Positions 42,387 through 52,500 of a DNA stretch of 64,000 nt are shown piece after piece. Position numbers and translations under genes: made by a program. Source of the DNA: Bosea sp. ANAM02 (GTDB taxonomy: Bacteria > Pseudomonadota > Alphaproteobacteria > Rhizobiales > Beijerinckiaceae); NCBI RefSeq assembly GCF_011764485.1, contig NZ_AP022848.1, forward strand, positions 524,001 to 588,000. The letters are read 5' to 3'. Numbering within the stretch: position 1 is the first letter of the stretch; every line of letters starts with the position of its first letter. The notes beneath the pieces were generated by a model. The model was not told where the DNA came from. It ran no database searches and saw only the letters and a list, made by a program, of their open reading frames with translations.

Positions 42387-43466
42387 TCAGTAAGGGAAGG
42401 GCCACGTCCGCAATTTCTGCTTCCCGATCTGCCAGAGCCTGGCGAGCCCATGCGGCTCGACGATCAGGAAGGTGATGATCAGCCCGCCGACCAGCATGAA
42501 GGTGACGTGCTCCGCGGCGGCGCCCTGGATGGGGATGCCCAGCGCCGGCAGGCCGAATTTCAGCGCGGTCGGCAAGATCGAGAGGAAGGCCGCGCCGAAG
42601 AAGGAGCCGATGAGCGAGCCGAGGCCGCCGATGATGACCATGAACAGGATGTTGAAGGAGAGGCGGATCGAGAACACGTCCGCCGCCTCGCCGCCGCCAT
42701 ACCAGAGGAAGATCATCATCGCGCCGGCGACGCCGCAGAAATAGGAGGAGACGGCGAAGGCGGCGAGCTTGGCGTTGAGCAGCTTGATGCCCATCAGCTC
42801 GGCGGCGATGTCCATGTCGCGCACCGCCATCCAGGAGCGGCCGAGCTTGCCGTGGACGATGTTGGAGGCGAACCAGGTCAGCACGACGACGAGGCCCAGG
42901 CAGACGAAATAGCGCGTCTCCGGCGTCGCCGCCGCACCCGTCAGCGGGATGTCGAAAAGCGTCCGCTGCGGCACCTCGATCGCGCCCGAGGCGTTGTAGT
43001 TGAACAGCCAGGGCACGCGCACGAAGGCCCATTGCAGGAAGAACTGCGCGGCGAGCGTCGCGACGGCGAGGTAGAAGCCCTTGATGCGCAGCGAGGGCAG
43101 GCCGAAGAGCACGCCGACCCCTGCCGAGAACAGGCCCGAGACCAGGATCAGGACGATGATGTTCACGTCCGGGAAAAGGGTGGTGAGCTTGTAGCAGCTA
43201 TAGGCGCCGACGCCCATGAAGGCGGCGGTGCCGAGCGAGATCAGCCCGGTATAGCCGGTGAGGATGTTGAGCCCGATCGCCGCCAGCGAGAAGATCAGGA
43301 ACGGGATCATCACCGAGGCGATGAAGAAGTCGCTGCCCAGGAAGGGGATCGCGACAAGGGCGACGCCTAGGATGACGGCGATGCCGATCCGGTCCTCCTT
43401 GAGGGGGAAGACCGCCATGTCGCTGGCATAGCTGGATTTGTATTGGCCGGCCTCGCGGTAGAGCAT
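42387..43466 (-). CDS. livM: branched-chain amino acid-type ABC permease (LivM)
   Basis: A 359-aa inner-membrane subunit with about ten hydrophobic segments. LNILTGYTGLISLGTAAFMG is the LivM signature, and SWMAVRDMDIAAELMGI is the coupling-loop motif contacting the ATPases. It begins at an ATG just left of a palindromic repeat that separates it from livH. Confidence 0.93.
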   Translation of the reverse strand: MLYREAGQYKSSYASDMAVFPLKEDRIGIAVILGVALVAIPFLGSDFFIASVMIPFLIFSLAAIGLNILTGYTGLISLGTAAFMGVGAYSCYKLTTLFPDVNIIVLILVSGLFSAGVGVLFGLPSLRIKGFYLAVATLAAQFFLQWAFVRVPWLFNYNASGAIEVPQRTLFDIPLTGAAATPETRYFVCLGLVVVLTWFASNIVHGKLGRSWMAVRDMDIAAELMGIKLLNAKLAAFAVSSYFCGVAGAMMIFLWYGGGEAADVFSIRLSFNILFMVIIGGLGSLIGSFFGAAFLSILPTALKFGLPALGIPIQGAAAEHVTFMLVGGLIITFLIVEPHGLARLWQIGKQKLRTWPFPY

Positions 43467-43473
43467 GGTTACA

Positions 43474-43611
43474 CCGTCATTCCGGGGCGACGCGAAGCGT
43501 CGAGCCTGGAATCCATGAACATTGTCGGTTGCGAGGAGGCCGCGCCCTTGCCGGCACCACCTGCGGTTCTGGGTTCCGGGCCCAGGCCTGCGGCCTGCCC
43601 CGGAATGACGG
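43474..43611. repeat. CCGTCATTCCGGGGC palindromic repeat
   Basis: Perfect 15-bp outer arms (43474-43488 and 43597-43611) enclose a diverged middle. It lies between livH and livM, within the operon. Confidence 0.82.
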
Positions 43612-43632
43612 AGAGGTTCGTCCGCGAAAGCA

Positions 43633-44706
43633 TCAGATCCTCTCGATGATCTTGTCGCCGAACAGGCCCTGCGGCCGGAACAGCAGGAAGCCCAGGGCGA
43701 TGAAATAGGCGAGCCAGCTCTCGATGCCGCCGCCGATCAGCGGGCCCCAGTAGAACTCGCCGAGCTTCTCGCCGATGCCGATGATCAGGCCGCCGACGAT
43801 CGCGCCGGGGATCGAGGTGAAGCCGCCGAGGATCAGCACCGGCAGGGCCTTGAGCGCGACGATCTCCAGCGCGAAGGAGACGTCCGAGCGGGCGCCCCAC
43901 ATGATGCCGGTGATCAGCGCGACGATGCCGGCGGTGAACCAGACGATGACCCAGATCTGGTTCAGCGAGATGCCGACCGAGAGCGCCGCCTTGTGGCTGT
44001 CGGCGACGGCGCGCAGCGCGCGGCCGATGCGGGTGTACTGGAAGAAGACGGCGAGCGCGGCGATCATCAGCGAGGCGATAACGGCCGCCGCGATGTCGAT
44101 TTTCTGAAGGGAGACGAAGCCGCCGAGGATCTTCAGGTCGACCGAGCCACGCGGCAGGTAGAGCTCGTCGGTGATCATCTGCTTGGGATTGCCGCCGAAG
44201 AGCGATTCACCGAAGCCGATCAGGAAATAGGTGATGCCGAAGGTCGCCATGAACAGGATGATGTCGGGCTGGTTGACCAACGGCCGCAGCACCACCCGCT
44301 CGATCGTGACGGCGAGCGCGAACATCACGCCGAGCGTCAGGATGACGGCGAGGAAGGCCGGCACCCCCAGTTCATGGAGCCCGACCAGCGTCAAACCGGC
44401 GAACACCACCATGATGCCCTGGGCGAAGTTGAAGACGCCGGAAGCCTTGAAGATCAGCACGAAGCCGAGCGCGATCAGCGCATAGAGCACGCCGGAGACG
44501 AGCCCCTCCCAGACGGTCTGCACCAGCAGGTCCGGCGCCTGGACCATCTGCTGGAACGGGTCGACGAAGATCGCGTAGAGCGTGTTGGTGGGGTCGAGCC
44601 GGACGCCGATCGCGAGCGCGGCGATGACGGCGGCGACGATCAAGCCGGCCTTGATCAGTGGATTGGCGAGGAGGTTCGGGGTGGGGCGGGTGGCGATGTC
44701 GCTCAT
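43633..44706 (-). CDS. livH: branched-chain amino acid-type ABC permease (LivH)
   Basis: A 357-aa membrane subunit. GLVSGVLYALIALGFVLIFKASGVFNFAQG spans the typical first core helices, and RALRAVADSHKAALSVGI is the ATPase-contact loop. It has an N-terminal extension with one extra hydrophobic segment compared with E. coli LivH. It is encoded 13 nt after livG. Confidence 0.93.
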   Translation of the reverse strand: MSDIATRPTPNLLANPLIKAGLIVAAVIAALAIGVRLDPTNTLYAIFVDPFQQMVQAPDLLVQTVWEGLVSGVLYALIALGFVLIFKASGVFNFAQGIMVVFAGLTLVGLHELGVPAFLAVILTLGVMFALAVTIERVVLRPLVNQPDIILFMATFGITYFLIGFGESLFGGNPKQMITDELYLPRGSVDLKILGGFVSLQKIDIAAAVIASLMIAALAVFFQYTRIGRALRAVADSHKAALSVGISLNQIWVIVWFTAGIVALITGIMWGARSDVSFALEIVALKALPVLILGGFTSIPGAIVGGLIIGIGEKLGEFYWGPLIGGGIESWLAYFIALGFLLFRPQGLFGDKIIERI

Positions 44707-44719
44707 GTCTCCACGCTCC

Positions 44720-45535
44720 TCAATGCGCCACGCCGAGATAGGCGTCGATGACCTTCTGGTTTGCCTTGACCTCGTCAGGCGTGCCGTCGGCGATCTTGCG
44801 GCCGTATTCGAGCACGACGACGCGGTCGGACAGGTCCATCACGACCCCCATGTCGTGCTCGATCAGGGCGATCGTCGTGCCGAACTGGTTGTTCACGTCG
44901 AGGATGAAGCGGCACATGTCCTCCTTCTCCTCGAGATTCATGCCGGCCATCGGCTCGTCGAGCAGCAGGAGCTCCGGCTCCATGGCGAGGGCGCGGCCGA
45001 GCTCGACGCGCTTCTGCAGGCCATAGGGCAATTTGCCGACCGGCAATTTGCGGATGTGCTCGATCTGCAGGAAGTCGATGATGTCCTCGACGACGCGGCG
45101 ATGCGCGATCTCCTCCTGCATCGCCGGGCCATGGCGCAGGGCCTGCCAGAAGAAGCCCTTCTTCATCTTGAGCGTGCGGCCGGTCATGATGTTGTCGAGC
45201 GTCGACATGCCCTTAAACAGCGCGACGTTCTGGAAGGTGCGGGCGATGCCGCCCGCCGCCGCGCGATGCGGACGCATCTTGGCGCGGCGCTCGCCCTTGA
45301 AGACAATCTGGCCTTCCTGCGGCTGGTAGAAGCCGTTGATGCAGTTCAGCATCGAGGTCTTGCCGGCGCCGTTCGGCCCGATGATGGCGCGAATCTCGCC
45401 CTTGCGGATATCGAAGGAGACATCGGTGATCGCCTTCACGCCGCCGAAGCGCAGCGAGATGTTCTCGACCGAGAGCAGGACCTCGCCCTTGGCGCGGATC
45501 GGGGTGCCGGTCACGGTGATCGGTTCCGCATTCAT
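44720..45535 (-). CDS. livG: branched-chain amino acid-type ABC transporter ATPase (LivG)
   Basis: A 271-aa ATPase. Walker A is GPNGAGKTS, Walker B is LLLLDEPMAGMN, and the signature region reads LPYGLQKRVELGRALA in place of LSYGEQ. The start at 45535 overlaps the ligase stop by 4 nt, so import and activation genes are co-translated. It pairs with LivF to energise LivHM. Confidence 0.93.
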   Translation of the reverse strand: MNAEPITVTGTPIRAKGEVLLSVENISLRFGGVKAITDVSFDIRKGEIRAIIGPNGAGKTSMLNCINGFYQPQEGQIVFKGERRAKMRPHRAAAGGIARTFQNVALFKGMSTLDNIMTGRTLKMKKGFFWQALRHGPAMQEEIAHRRVVEDIIDFLQIEHIRKLPVGKLPYGLQKRVELGRALAMEPELLLLDEPMAGMNLEEKEDMCRFILDVNNQFGTTIALIEHDMGVVMDLSDRVVVLEYGRKIADGTPDEVKANQKVIDAYLGVAH

Positions 45536-47514
45536 GCCGCCTTCGCCGCGGACGGCGCCTCCTGGCCGGCGACGGGATAGAGCTTGGCGTCGCGCACCTT
45601 GACGCGGGCCGCGATCACGCCCTTGCGGCCGTCCTCGAAGGTGACTTCGGTCGAGATATCGGCGGCGTCCGAGCCGTCATAGAGCGCCGCGACCAGCGGG
45701 GCGTAGCGCTCGGCGATGAAGCCGCGGCGGACCTTCTGGGTACGGGTGAGCTCACCGTCGTCGGCGTCGAGCTCCTTGTGCAGGATCAGGAAGCGCTTGA
45801 TCTGCGCGCCGCCCATCATCGGCTCGGAGGCCAGCGAGCGGTTCACCTCGTCGACATGCTTGGCGATCATGTCATAGACGAGGTCGTGGCCGGCGAGCTC
45901 CTGATAGGAGGCGTAGACCACGTTGTTGCGCTCGGCCCAGTTGCCGACGGCGATCAGGTCGATGTTCAACGCGACGGTCGCGTAGTCGCGGCCCTGGCCG
46001 AAGGCGACGGCCTCCTTGATGTTCGGATAGAATTTCAGCTTGTTCTCGATGTATTTCGGCGGGAACAGCTCGCCATTGGCGAGCTTGCCGACATCCTTGG
46101 CGCGGTCGATGATCTTGAGATGGCCGCCATCGTCGAAGAAGCCGGCATCGCCGGAGCGGACATAGCCATCGGCCGTCATCGTCTCGGCGGTCTTGTCCGG
46201 GTCCTTGTAGTAGCCGCCGAAGATCGAGGGTGAGCGGTAGAGCACCTCGCCATTGTCGTCGATACGGATCTCGACCATCGGCGCCGGCTTGCCGACCGTG
46301 TCGGCCTTGATCTCTCCGTTCGGCTGCATGGTGATGTAGACCCCGGCCTCGGTCTGGCCGTAGAGCTGCTTCAGGTTGACGCCGATCGAGCGGTAGAAGC
46401 GGAAAAGCTCGGGGCCGATCGCCTCGCCCGCGGTATAGCCGACCTTGATATTGGTCAGGCCGAAGCGGTTGCGCAGGGGGCCGTAGACCAGCCAATCGCC
46501 GAGCTTGTAGAGCAGGCGCCCCTTCAGCGGCACGCTCTCGCCGTTCAGGATCTGCTCGCCATAGCGCTTCGCGACGTCGAGGAAGTAGTGGAACATCTTC
46601 CGCTTGAGCGCGCCGGCATCCTCCATGCGCACCATGGTCACGGTCAGCATGTTCTCGAAGACGCGCGGCGGGGCGAAGGCGTAGGTCGTGCCGACCTCGC
46701 GGCGGTCGTCGATCACCGTGTCCGGGCTTTCCGGGCAGTTGACGCAGAAGCCGGCGAGCATCGCCTGCGCATAGGAGAAGACGTGGTCGCCGACCCAGGC
46801 GATCGGCAGATAGGCAATGACCTCGTCGGTCTCGTTGAGCCCATCGAAGCCGCAGCCGATCTCGGCAGCGATCAGCACGTTGTAATGGCTGAGCATCACG
46901 CCCTTGGGCCGCCCGGTCGTACCGGAGGTGTAGAGGATGATGCCGAGATCGGAGCCCTGGCCCTGCTCCATCTCGCGGGCGAGCGCCGCTTCTGCCTGCG
47001 GGTCCTTCAGCGCCTTGGCGCCGTCAGCGATCACCGTCTCGATGGCGTGGAGCTTGCTGTGGTCGTAGTCGCGCAGGCCGCGGGGCTCGTCATAGAGCAT
47101 GTGCCGGAGATGGGGCAGGCGATCGGCGATCGAGAGCAGCTTGTCGACCTGCTCCTGGTCCTGCACCACGGCAAAGACCGCCTCGGCATGGTCGAGGACA
47201 TAGGCCATCTCCTCGGCGACGCCATCGGCATAGACCGGGACCGGAATCGCGCCGATCCATTGCGCCGCGCACATCGACCAATAGAGCCGCGGCCGATTCT
47301 GGCCGATGATCGCGACTTTCTCGCCGCGCTTCAGGCCGAGATCCGACAGGCCCTTGGCGAAGTTGCGGACGTGCTCCGCGACCTCGGCCCAGTTCCAGGA
47401 CTGCCAGATGCCGAGATCCTTGTGGCGGAAGGCGACGCGCGAGGCGCGCTCCCGTGCATTGCGCAACAGCAATTTCGGAAAGGTATCCGCCTGGCCGGCG
47501 GTGCCGCTTGCCAC
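45532..47514 (-). CDS. long-chain fatty acid-CoA ligase-like AMP-binding protein
   Basis: A 660-aa adenylate-forming enzyme. P-loop LYTSGTTGRPKGVMLSH, A5 motif GQTEAGVYITMQ, A7 YVRSGDAG and A10-like KLANGELFPPKYIENKL are all present. Its size and insertions match long-chain-type ligases commonly placed in front of livGHMJF clusters in Hyphomicrobiales. The GTG start has AGGGAGA upstream. It is the first gene of the cluster and defines the promoter region up to 47788. Confidence 0.9.
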   Translation of the reverse strand: MASGTAGQADTFPKLLLRNARERASRVAFRHKDLGIWQSWNWAEVAEHVRNFAKGLSDLGLKRGEKVAIIGQNRPRLYWSMCAAQWIGAIPVPVYADGVAEEMAYVLDHAEAVFAVVQDQEQVDKLLSIADRLPHLRHMLYDEPRGLRDYDHSKLHAIETVIADGAKALKDPQAEAALAREMEQGQGSDLGIILYTSGTTGRPKGVMLSHYNVLIAAEIGCGFDGLNETDEVIAYLPIAWVGDHVFSYAQAMLAGFCVNCPESPDTVIDDRREVGTTYAFAPPRVFENMLTVTMVRMEDAGALKRKMFHYFLDVAKRYGEQILNGESVPLKGRLLYKLGDWLVYGPLRNRFGLTNIKVGYTAGEAIGPELFRFYRSIGVNLKQLYGQTEAGVYITMQPNGEIKADTVGKPAPMVEIRIDDNGEVLYRSPSIFGGYYKDPDKTAETMTADGYVRSGDAGFFDDGGHLKIIDRAKDVGKLANGELFPPKYIENKLKFYPNIKEAVAFGQGRDYATVALNIDLIAVGNWAERNNVVYASYQELAGHDLVYDMIAKHVDEVNRSLASEPMMGGAQIKRFLILHKELDADDGELTRTQKVRRGFIAERYAPLVAALYDGSDAADISTEVTFEDGRKGVIAARVKVRDAKLYPVAGQEAPSAAKAA

Positions 47515-47788
47515 GATTGCGTTCTCCCTGTCGAGCCGCCATGCGTCGTGGCGACTTCCGCGGGCCGGTTTCCGGCCTCGTTCTCATGCAAGACTTGCAG
47601 GCGGCCATCATCCTTGCAAGGACCCGCTTGACAGACAATTCGCCTTTTGGTGACTATTGTCCCGCCGAGGTTTGCTTATCACGCAGTTGTGTTGCGCGTC
47701 TTCGCTGCTTCGACCCTGATTTTCCTCACGAATTCGGCAGATCGAATCGGCGGGCGGAACCGTGCCCGCGGCGGTGACGGACCGACTC

Positions 47789-48187
47789 ATGCTTCATCAT
47801 CTGTCTTTCGGCGTTGCCGATATCGAGCGGGCCTGCGCCTTCTACGACGCGGTTCTGGCGCCGCTGGGCTATGTCAGGGCCTGGCAGGATCTGCGGCCGG
47901 GCGAAGCAGGGCAGGCGGTCGGCTATGGTGTGCCGGGTGGAGGCGACAAGCTCGCGCTGAAGCACAGGCCGCAGGGGCAGAGGCCGCCGGGGCCAGGCTT
48001 CCATCTTGCGTTCGCCGCGCCGGATCGGACGGCGGTCGATCGCTTCCATGAAGCGGCGCTCCGGCACGGCGGGCGCGACAATGGCGCGCCGGGCCTGCGT
48101 GCGCATTACGGGCCGCATTACTACGCGGCCTTCGTGATCGATCCCGATGGCCATGCGATCGACGCGGTGTTCAACGCGCCGGTTTAG
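47789..48187 (+). CDS. VOC family protein (glyoxalase/dioxygenase fold)
   Basis: A 132-aa VOC-fold protein of the lactoylglutathione lyase-like group. LHHLSFGVADIERACAFYDAVL and YYAAFVIDPDGHAIDAVFN are the paired family motifs, with H and E/D ligands only partly conserved. The ATG at 47789 is preferred over a GTG nine codons upstream. It is divergent from the ligase gene. Substrate unknown. Confidence 0.85.
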   Translation: MLHHLSFGVADIERACAFYDAVLAPLGYVRAWQDLRPGEAGQAVGYGVPGGGDKLALKHRPQGQRPPGPGFHLAFAAPDRTAVDRFHEAALRHGGRDNGAPGLRAHYGPHYYAAFVIDPDGHAIDAVFNAPV

Positions 48188-48217
48188 CGGTTCTTCGGAA
48201 GTGCTCGGGAACCACGA

Positions 48218-48315
48218 GGGTCATCCCGGCATGACCCGGGATCCATGCCGGAGCGCTGCCGACAAACGTTCAGGCATGGATCCCTGATCTTCGCTTCGCT
48301 GCGTCCGGCATGACC
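48218..48315. repeat. GGGATCCATGCC palindromic repeat
   Basis: GGGTCATCCCGGCATGACCC opens the element, CGGGATCCATGCC mirrors GGCATGGATCCC, and GGCATGACC ends it. It shares its core with the 39784-39902 repeat and follows the VOC gene. Confidence 0.78.
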
Positions 48316-48421
48316 CGCGCTTTTGTGAAACGTGGATGTTCCTGGACTGAGGTTCAACAAACAGCCCGCAATCCTCGGAAGATGGCGGGACACTCATGAT
48401 ATGTTCGAAGCGCAGGAACGC

Positions 48422-48622
48422 TTAGAGCTGGCGTCGTCGTCCCGTGCGAGGATCGATCTCCGGCCGTCTGTGCCTGTCGCCGCGAATCTTCGCAGGCTGG
48501 CAGGCATGGAAGGGATCGAGCCAGTTGCCCCACAGGCGCCGGGCAATATCGGACTGCGCGGCGGCGTATTCGATCATCTGGTCGTTGACCCGTTTCGTGA
48601 CGAGGTCGAGGAGGCCAAGCAT
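48422..48622 (-). CDS. 66-aa hypothetical protein
   Basis: A short protein that begins MLGLLDLVTKRVNDQMIEYA, a plausible amphipathic helix, and ends in a basic tail. AGGA lies ten bases before the ATG. It is encoded 78 nt downstream of the Crp/Fnr gene on the same strand. No family was recognised. Confidence 0.45.
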   Translation of the reverse strand: MLGLLDLVTKRVNDQMIEYAAAQSDIARRLWGNWLDPFHACQPAKIRGDRHRRPEIDPRTGRRRQL

Positions 48623-48700
48623 GGCGGCGGTTCCTTTCTCAGCCAGGGCTGTTCGGGAGAAGGAACGCCCGAAACGCGATTTGGTGCCGCCGCCGGCTCT

Positions 48701-49375
48701 TCACCCTTCGTAGCGGGCGAGCCGGTCGAGGTCGCGGATGGTGACGCTGCCATGGCCGAGCTCGATCAGGCCGAGATCGGCGAGCTTCGCCAGCCCCTGG
48801 TTGGCCATCTGCCGCGAGATGCCGGCGAGCATGCCGAGCTCCTCCTGCGAGATCGCCAGCGTGCGGCCGAGATCGGGATAGAGGATCGGGTTAAACAGCC
48901 AGGCGAGGTTGCGGGCCAGCCGCCCGGTGGAATCGAGCGTGCGCTCGGTCTCGGCCAGCGAGATGAACTGGGCGAGGCGCTCGTTGAACTGATGGACGAG
49001 GAAGCGGTTGAACGCGGCCGAATGCTCGAACAGCCAGAGGAAGGTCGAGCGCCGCATCAGGGCGAGCCGGGTCTCGCGCAAAGCCACCAGCTCGTAGCGC
49101 CGCGGCTCGGCCTTGATGACGGTACCCTCGCCGAACCAGGCGCCGGAGCGCATGCCGGCGAGCGTCGCGGATTTGCCGGTCTTCGAGGTCGTCGCCATCT
49201 TGACCAGCCCGTCGGCGACGCCGGTCCAGGATTCCAGCCGGTCGCCGACATGGCAGATCGAGGCGCCCTTGCCGTAGCTCTTGAACGAGATGCCGCGCCG
49301 CGCCTCCTCGAACTCGGCCTCCGACAGATCACGGGACCAGGAGGCGATGGCGCGCAGTTCCTCGGAGGTGATCAA
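48701..49375 (-). CDS. Crp/Fnr family transcriptional regulator
   Basis: A 224-aa regulator with a cyclic-nucleotide-type barrel (about 25-120; ISFKSYGKGASICHVGDR) and a winged helix with LAISQEELGMLAGISRQMAN. No cysteine cluster is present. The only start in frame at the right length is TTG (49375). It lies between the Liv/ligase cluster and the indolepyruvate oxidoreductase-like gene and may regulate one of them. Confidence 0.88.
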   Translation of the reverse strand: MITSEELRAIASWSRDLSEAEFEEARRGISFKSYGKGASICHVGDRLESWTGVADGLVKMATTSKTGKSATLAGMRSGAWFGEGTVIKAEPRRYELVALRETRLALMRRSTFLWLFEHSAAFNRFLVHQFNERLAQFISLAETERTLDSTGRLARNLAWLFNPILYPDLGRTLAISQEELGMLAGISRQMANQGLAKLADLGLIELGHGSVTIRDLDRLARYEG

Positions 49376-49420
49376 GATGGCGGTTATCCGGGTTGGCGGG
49401 GCAAGCTTCGGGGGCGTGGC

Positions 49421-49522
49421 GTCATTCTCGGGCGAAGCGGAGCGTAGACCCGAGAATCTCCTTCAGGAAGAGGCTCCGGAGCCTTCTTGTCACGAGATGC
49501 TCGGGTCAAGCCCGAGCATGAC
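49421..49522. repeat. GTCATTCTCGGGC / GCTCGGG palindromic repeat
   Basis: ATTCTCGGGC pairs with CCCGAGAAT (to about 49457), and a second hairpin ATGCTCGGGTCAAGCCCGAGCAT ends near 49520. It lies between the Crp/Fnr start and the indolepyruvate oxidoreductase stop, and shares its hairpin type with 60940-61043. Confidence 0.75.
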
Positions 49523-49540
49523 GACCCGGAGCGCTGCCGG

Positions 49541-52500
49541 CTATTCCGCAGCCTGCGGCAAGGCAGCGGCCGAGCCACCCTCACGCAATTGCGCCAGCAG
49601 CGTCGCCTCCTCGGCCTTCGCCGCCTTGAGATGCCGTTCCTTCACATGGCCGAAGCCGCGGATCTTTTCAGGCATCGCAGTCAGCGCCACGCAGAGCGCG
49701 TGGTTCTCCGGCGTAAGACGGGTCAGCAACTCGTTCAACAGAGCCTCGTAATCGGCAATCAGCCGGCGCTCGGTCCGGCGCTCCTGCGTATAGCCGAAAA
49801 GGTCGAAGGCGGTGCCGCGCAGGCCCTTGAGCTTCGCCAGCACCGAGAAGGCACCCATCATCCAAGGGCCGAAACTCATCTTGCGCGGCAGGCCGGTATT
49901 GGGATCGCGCCGCGCCAACAGCGGCGGGGCGAGGTGGAACTCGTAACGCAACGGCTTGCCTTCGCTTTCCGCCTCGAAGGTCGCGGCGACCTGCCTGCGG
50001 AAGGCGCCGTCACTGTAGAGCCGGGCGACCTCGTACTCGTCCTTGTAGGCCATCAGCTTGAAGAGATTGCGCGCGACGGCCTCGCTCAGCGAGGTCTGAC
50101 TCGGCATCACCGCCGCCTCGCGCGTCTGCACGCGGGCGACGAGATGGCGATAGCGCGCGCCATAGGCCGCATTCTGATAGGTGGTGAGGAAGGCGACGCG
50201 ACGCTCGATGATTTCTTCGAGCGTCTGCGAGAGCTGGCGGGCCGGGGTCGCCGCCTTGCTTTGCGAGAGCAGGCCGACGAGCGCCTGAGGGTCATGCGCA
50301 GCGCGGCGGCCGAGCTCGAAGGCCTGCCTGTTCATGGCGACGGCCTCGCCATTCAGCTCGATCGCCTTGAGCAGCGCCTCGCGGGACAACGGGACGGTGC
50401 CGAGCTGCCAGGCATGGCCGAGCATGAACATGTTGGCGGCGATGGCATTGCCGAGGAAGGCGACGGCGGCCGCGGTGGCATCGATGAAATGCGTCTGCTC
50501 GCGGCCAGCCGCCGAGAGGATCGCGCGCTTCAGCCGCTCGGTCGGCAGCGAGAAGTCGGCATTGCGGGTGAAATCGCCTGGCAGGCTCTCGGCCGTGTTG
50601 ACGATGACGGCGGCGCGTTCGGGCCGGATCGCGCCGAGCACCTTCTTCGAGCCGGTGACGGTCAAGTCGCAGCCGAGCACGAGATCGGCCTGTCCGGCGG
50701 TGACGCGGATGGCGTGGATGTCGTCGGGATGCGGCGCGAGCTTCACATGGCTGAAGACGGCGCCGCCCTTCTGGGCGAGGCCGGCCATGTCGATCATGCC
50801 GCAGCCCTTGCCTTCGAGGTGCGCGGCCATGCCGAGAATGGCGCCGATGGTGACGACGCCGGTACCGCCGACGCCGGTGACGATCACCGCGAAGCTGCGG
50901 TCGAGCGCCGGCACGGCCGGCTCGGGCAAGTCACCTTCGCCGAGTGCCGAGGCGTCGAGCCGGAGCGGATCGGCCTTCTTCGGCTTCGCGCCGTGAACCG
51001 TGACGAAGGACGGGCAGAAGCCCTTCACGCAGGAAAAGTCCTTGTTGCAGTTCGACTGGTCGATCTGGCGCTTGCGGCCGAATTCGGTTTCCAGCGGCTG
51101 CACCGAGACGCAGTTCGACTGCACGCCGCAATCGCCGCATCCCTCGCAGACCAGTTCGTTGACGATGACGCGCTTGTCGGGATCGGGATAGGCGCCGCGC
51201 TTGCGTCGGCGACGCTTCTCGGTGGCGCAGGTCTGGTCGTAGAGAAGGAGCGAGACGCCGGACGTCCCGGCCAATTCGCGCTGGACGGCGTCAAGCTCGT
51301 CGCGATGGTGCAGCGTCGTGCCGGCCGGCCATTGCGTGCCCGGCGGATATTTGCCGGGGTCGTCGCTGACCACGGCGATGCGCTGCACGCCCTCGGCCGC
51401 GACCTGCCTTGCCATCTGGTCGGGCGAAAGATGGCCCTCGGCCTGCTGGCCGCCGGTCATCGCGACGGCGTCGTTGTAGAGCAGCTTGTAGGTGAGGGTG
51501 ACGCCGCTCGCGACGGCCCAGCGGATCGCGAGCGAGCCGGAATGGGTATAGGTGCCGTCGCCAAGATTCTGGAAGACATGGCCGCGCTTCGAAAAGGGTG
51601 CCTCGCCGACCCAGTTCGCGCCTTCGCCGCCCATCTGGGTGAAGCCGGCGGTATCGCGGTCCATCCACTGCACCATGTAATGGCAGCCGATGCCGGCATA
51701 GGCGAGCGAGCCCTCGGGCACCACGGTCGAGGAATTATGCGGGCAGCCCGAACAGAAATAGGGCGTGCGCCTGGCGATCTCCTGCGCCTCGGCCAGCCGC
51801 CCTTGCGCCGCGGCGATCTCCTCCAGCCGGGTGCGGAGCTCAGGCTCGTCTCGGTATTGCAGCAGGCGCGAGCCCAGCGCGATCGCGATATCGTTGGGGT
51901 CGAGCGCGCCATGGACGGGGAAGAGCCAGTCGCCGCTCTCGTCCTTCTTGCCGATCACCATCGGCTGGTGTCGAGCGCCGTAAAGCTCCTCGCGAACCTG
52001 GACCTCGATCAGCGAGCGCTTCTCCTCGACAACCATGATCAGGTCGAGGCCTTCGGCGAAGGCTTTCAGCTCGGCTGGATCGATTGGCCAGGGGCAGGCG
52101 AGCTTGAACAGGCGGATGCCGAGATCATTGGCGCGGACCTCGTCGATGCCGAGATCGGCCAGCGCCTGCTGCACGTCGAGATAGGACTTGCCGACGGTCG
52201 CGATGCCGATGCGCGGCGTCCTGCCGCCATGGGTGACGATGCGGTTCAATTTGTTGGCGCGCAGATAGGCCAGCATCGCATCGCGCTTGTAGAGATGCAT
52301 CCGGCGTTCCTGCTCGACGAAATCGAGCTCGCGGCGGATGGCGAGGCCGCCGGGCGGCGGGATATAATCCGTCGGCGTGACGATGTTGACGCGATCGAGC
52401 GAGCCGTCGACGGAGGCCGTCGATTCGATGTTGTCCTTGACGCATTTGATGCCGACCCAGACCGAGGCGAAGCGTGAGAGCGCGATGCCGTGCAGCCCGT

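Noticed and set aside
47628..47662. TTGACA and GACAAT/ATTGTC signals near the VOC and ligase promoters
   Set aside because: The spacing to a -10 box is poor and the inverted repeat is short with a long spacer; too weak to call.
49487..52477. 996-codon open frame on the plus strand
   Set aside because: It lies entirely opposite the indolepyruvate oxidoreductase gene, is low-complexity (R/H/D/A/G rich) and shows no family motifs; GC-rich DNA often leaves the complementary frame open.
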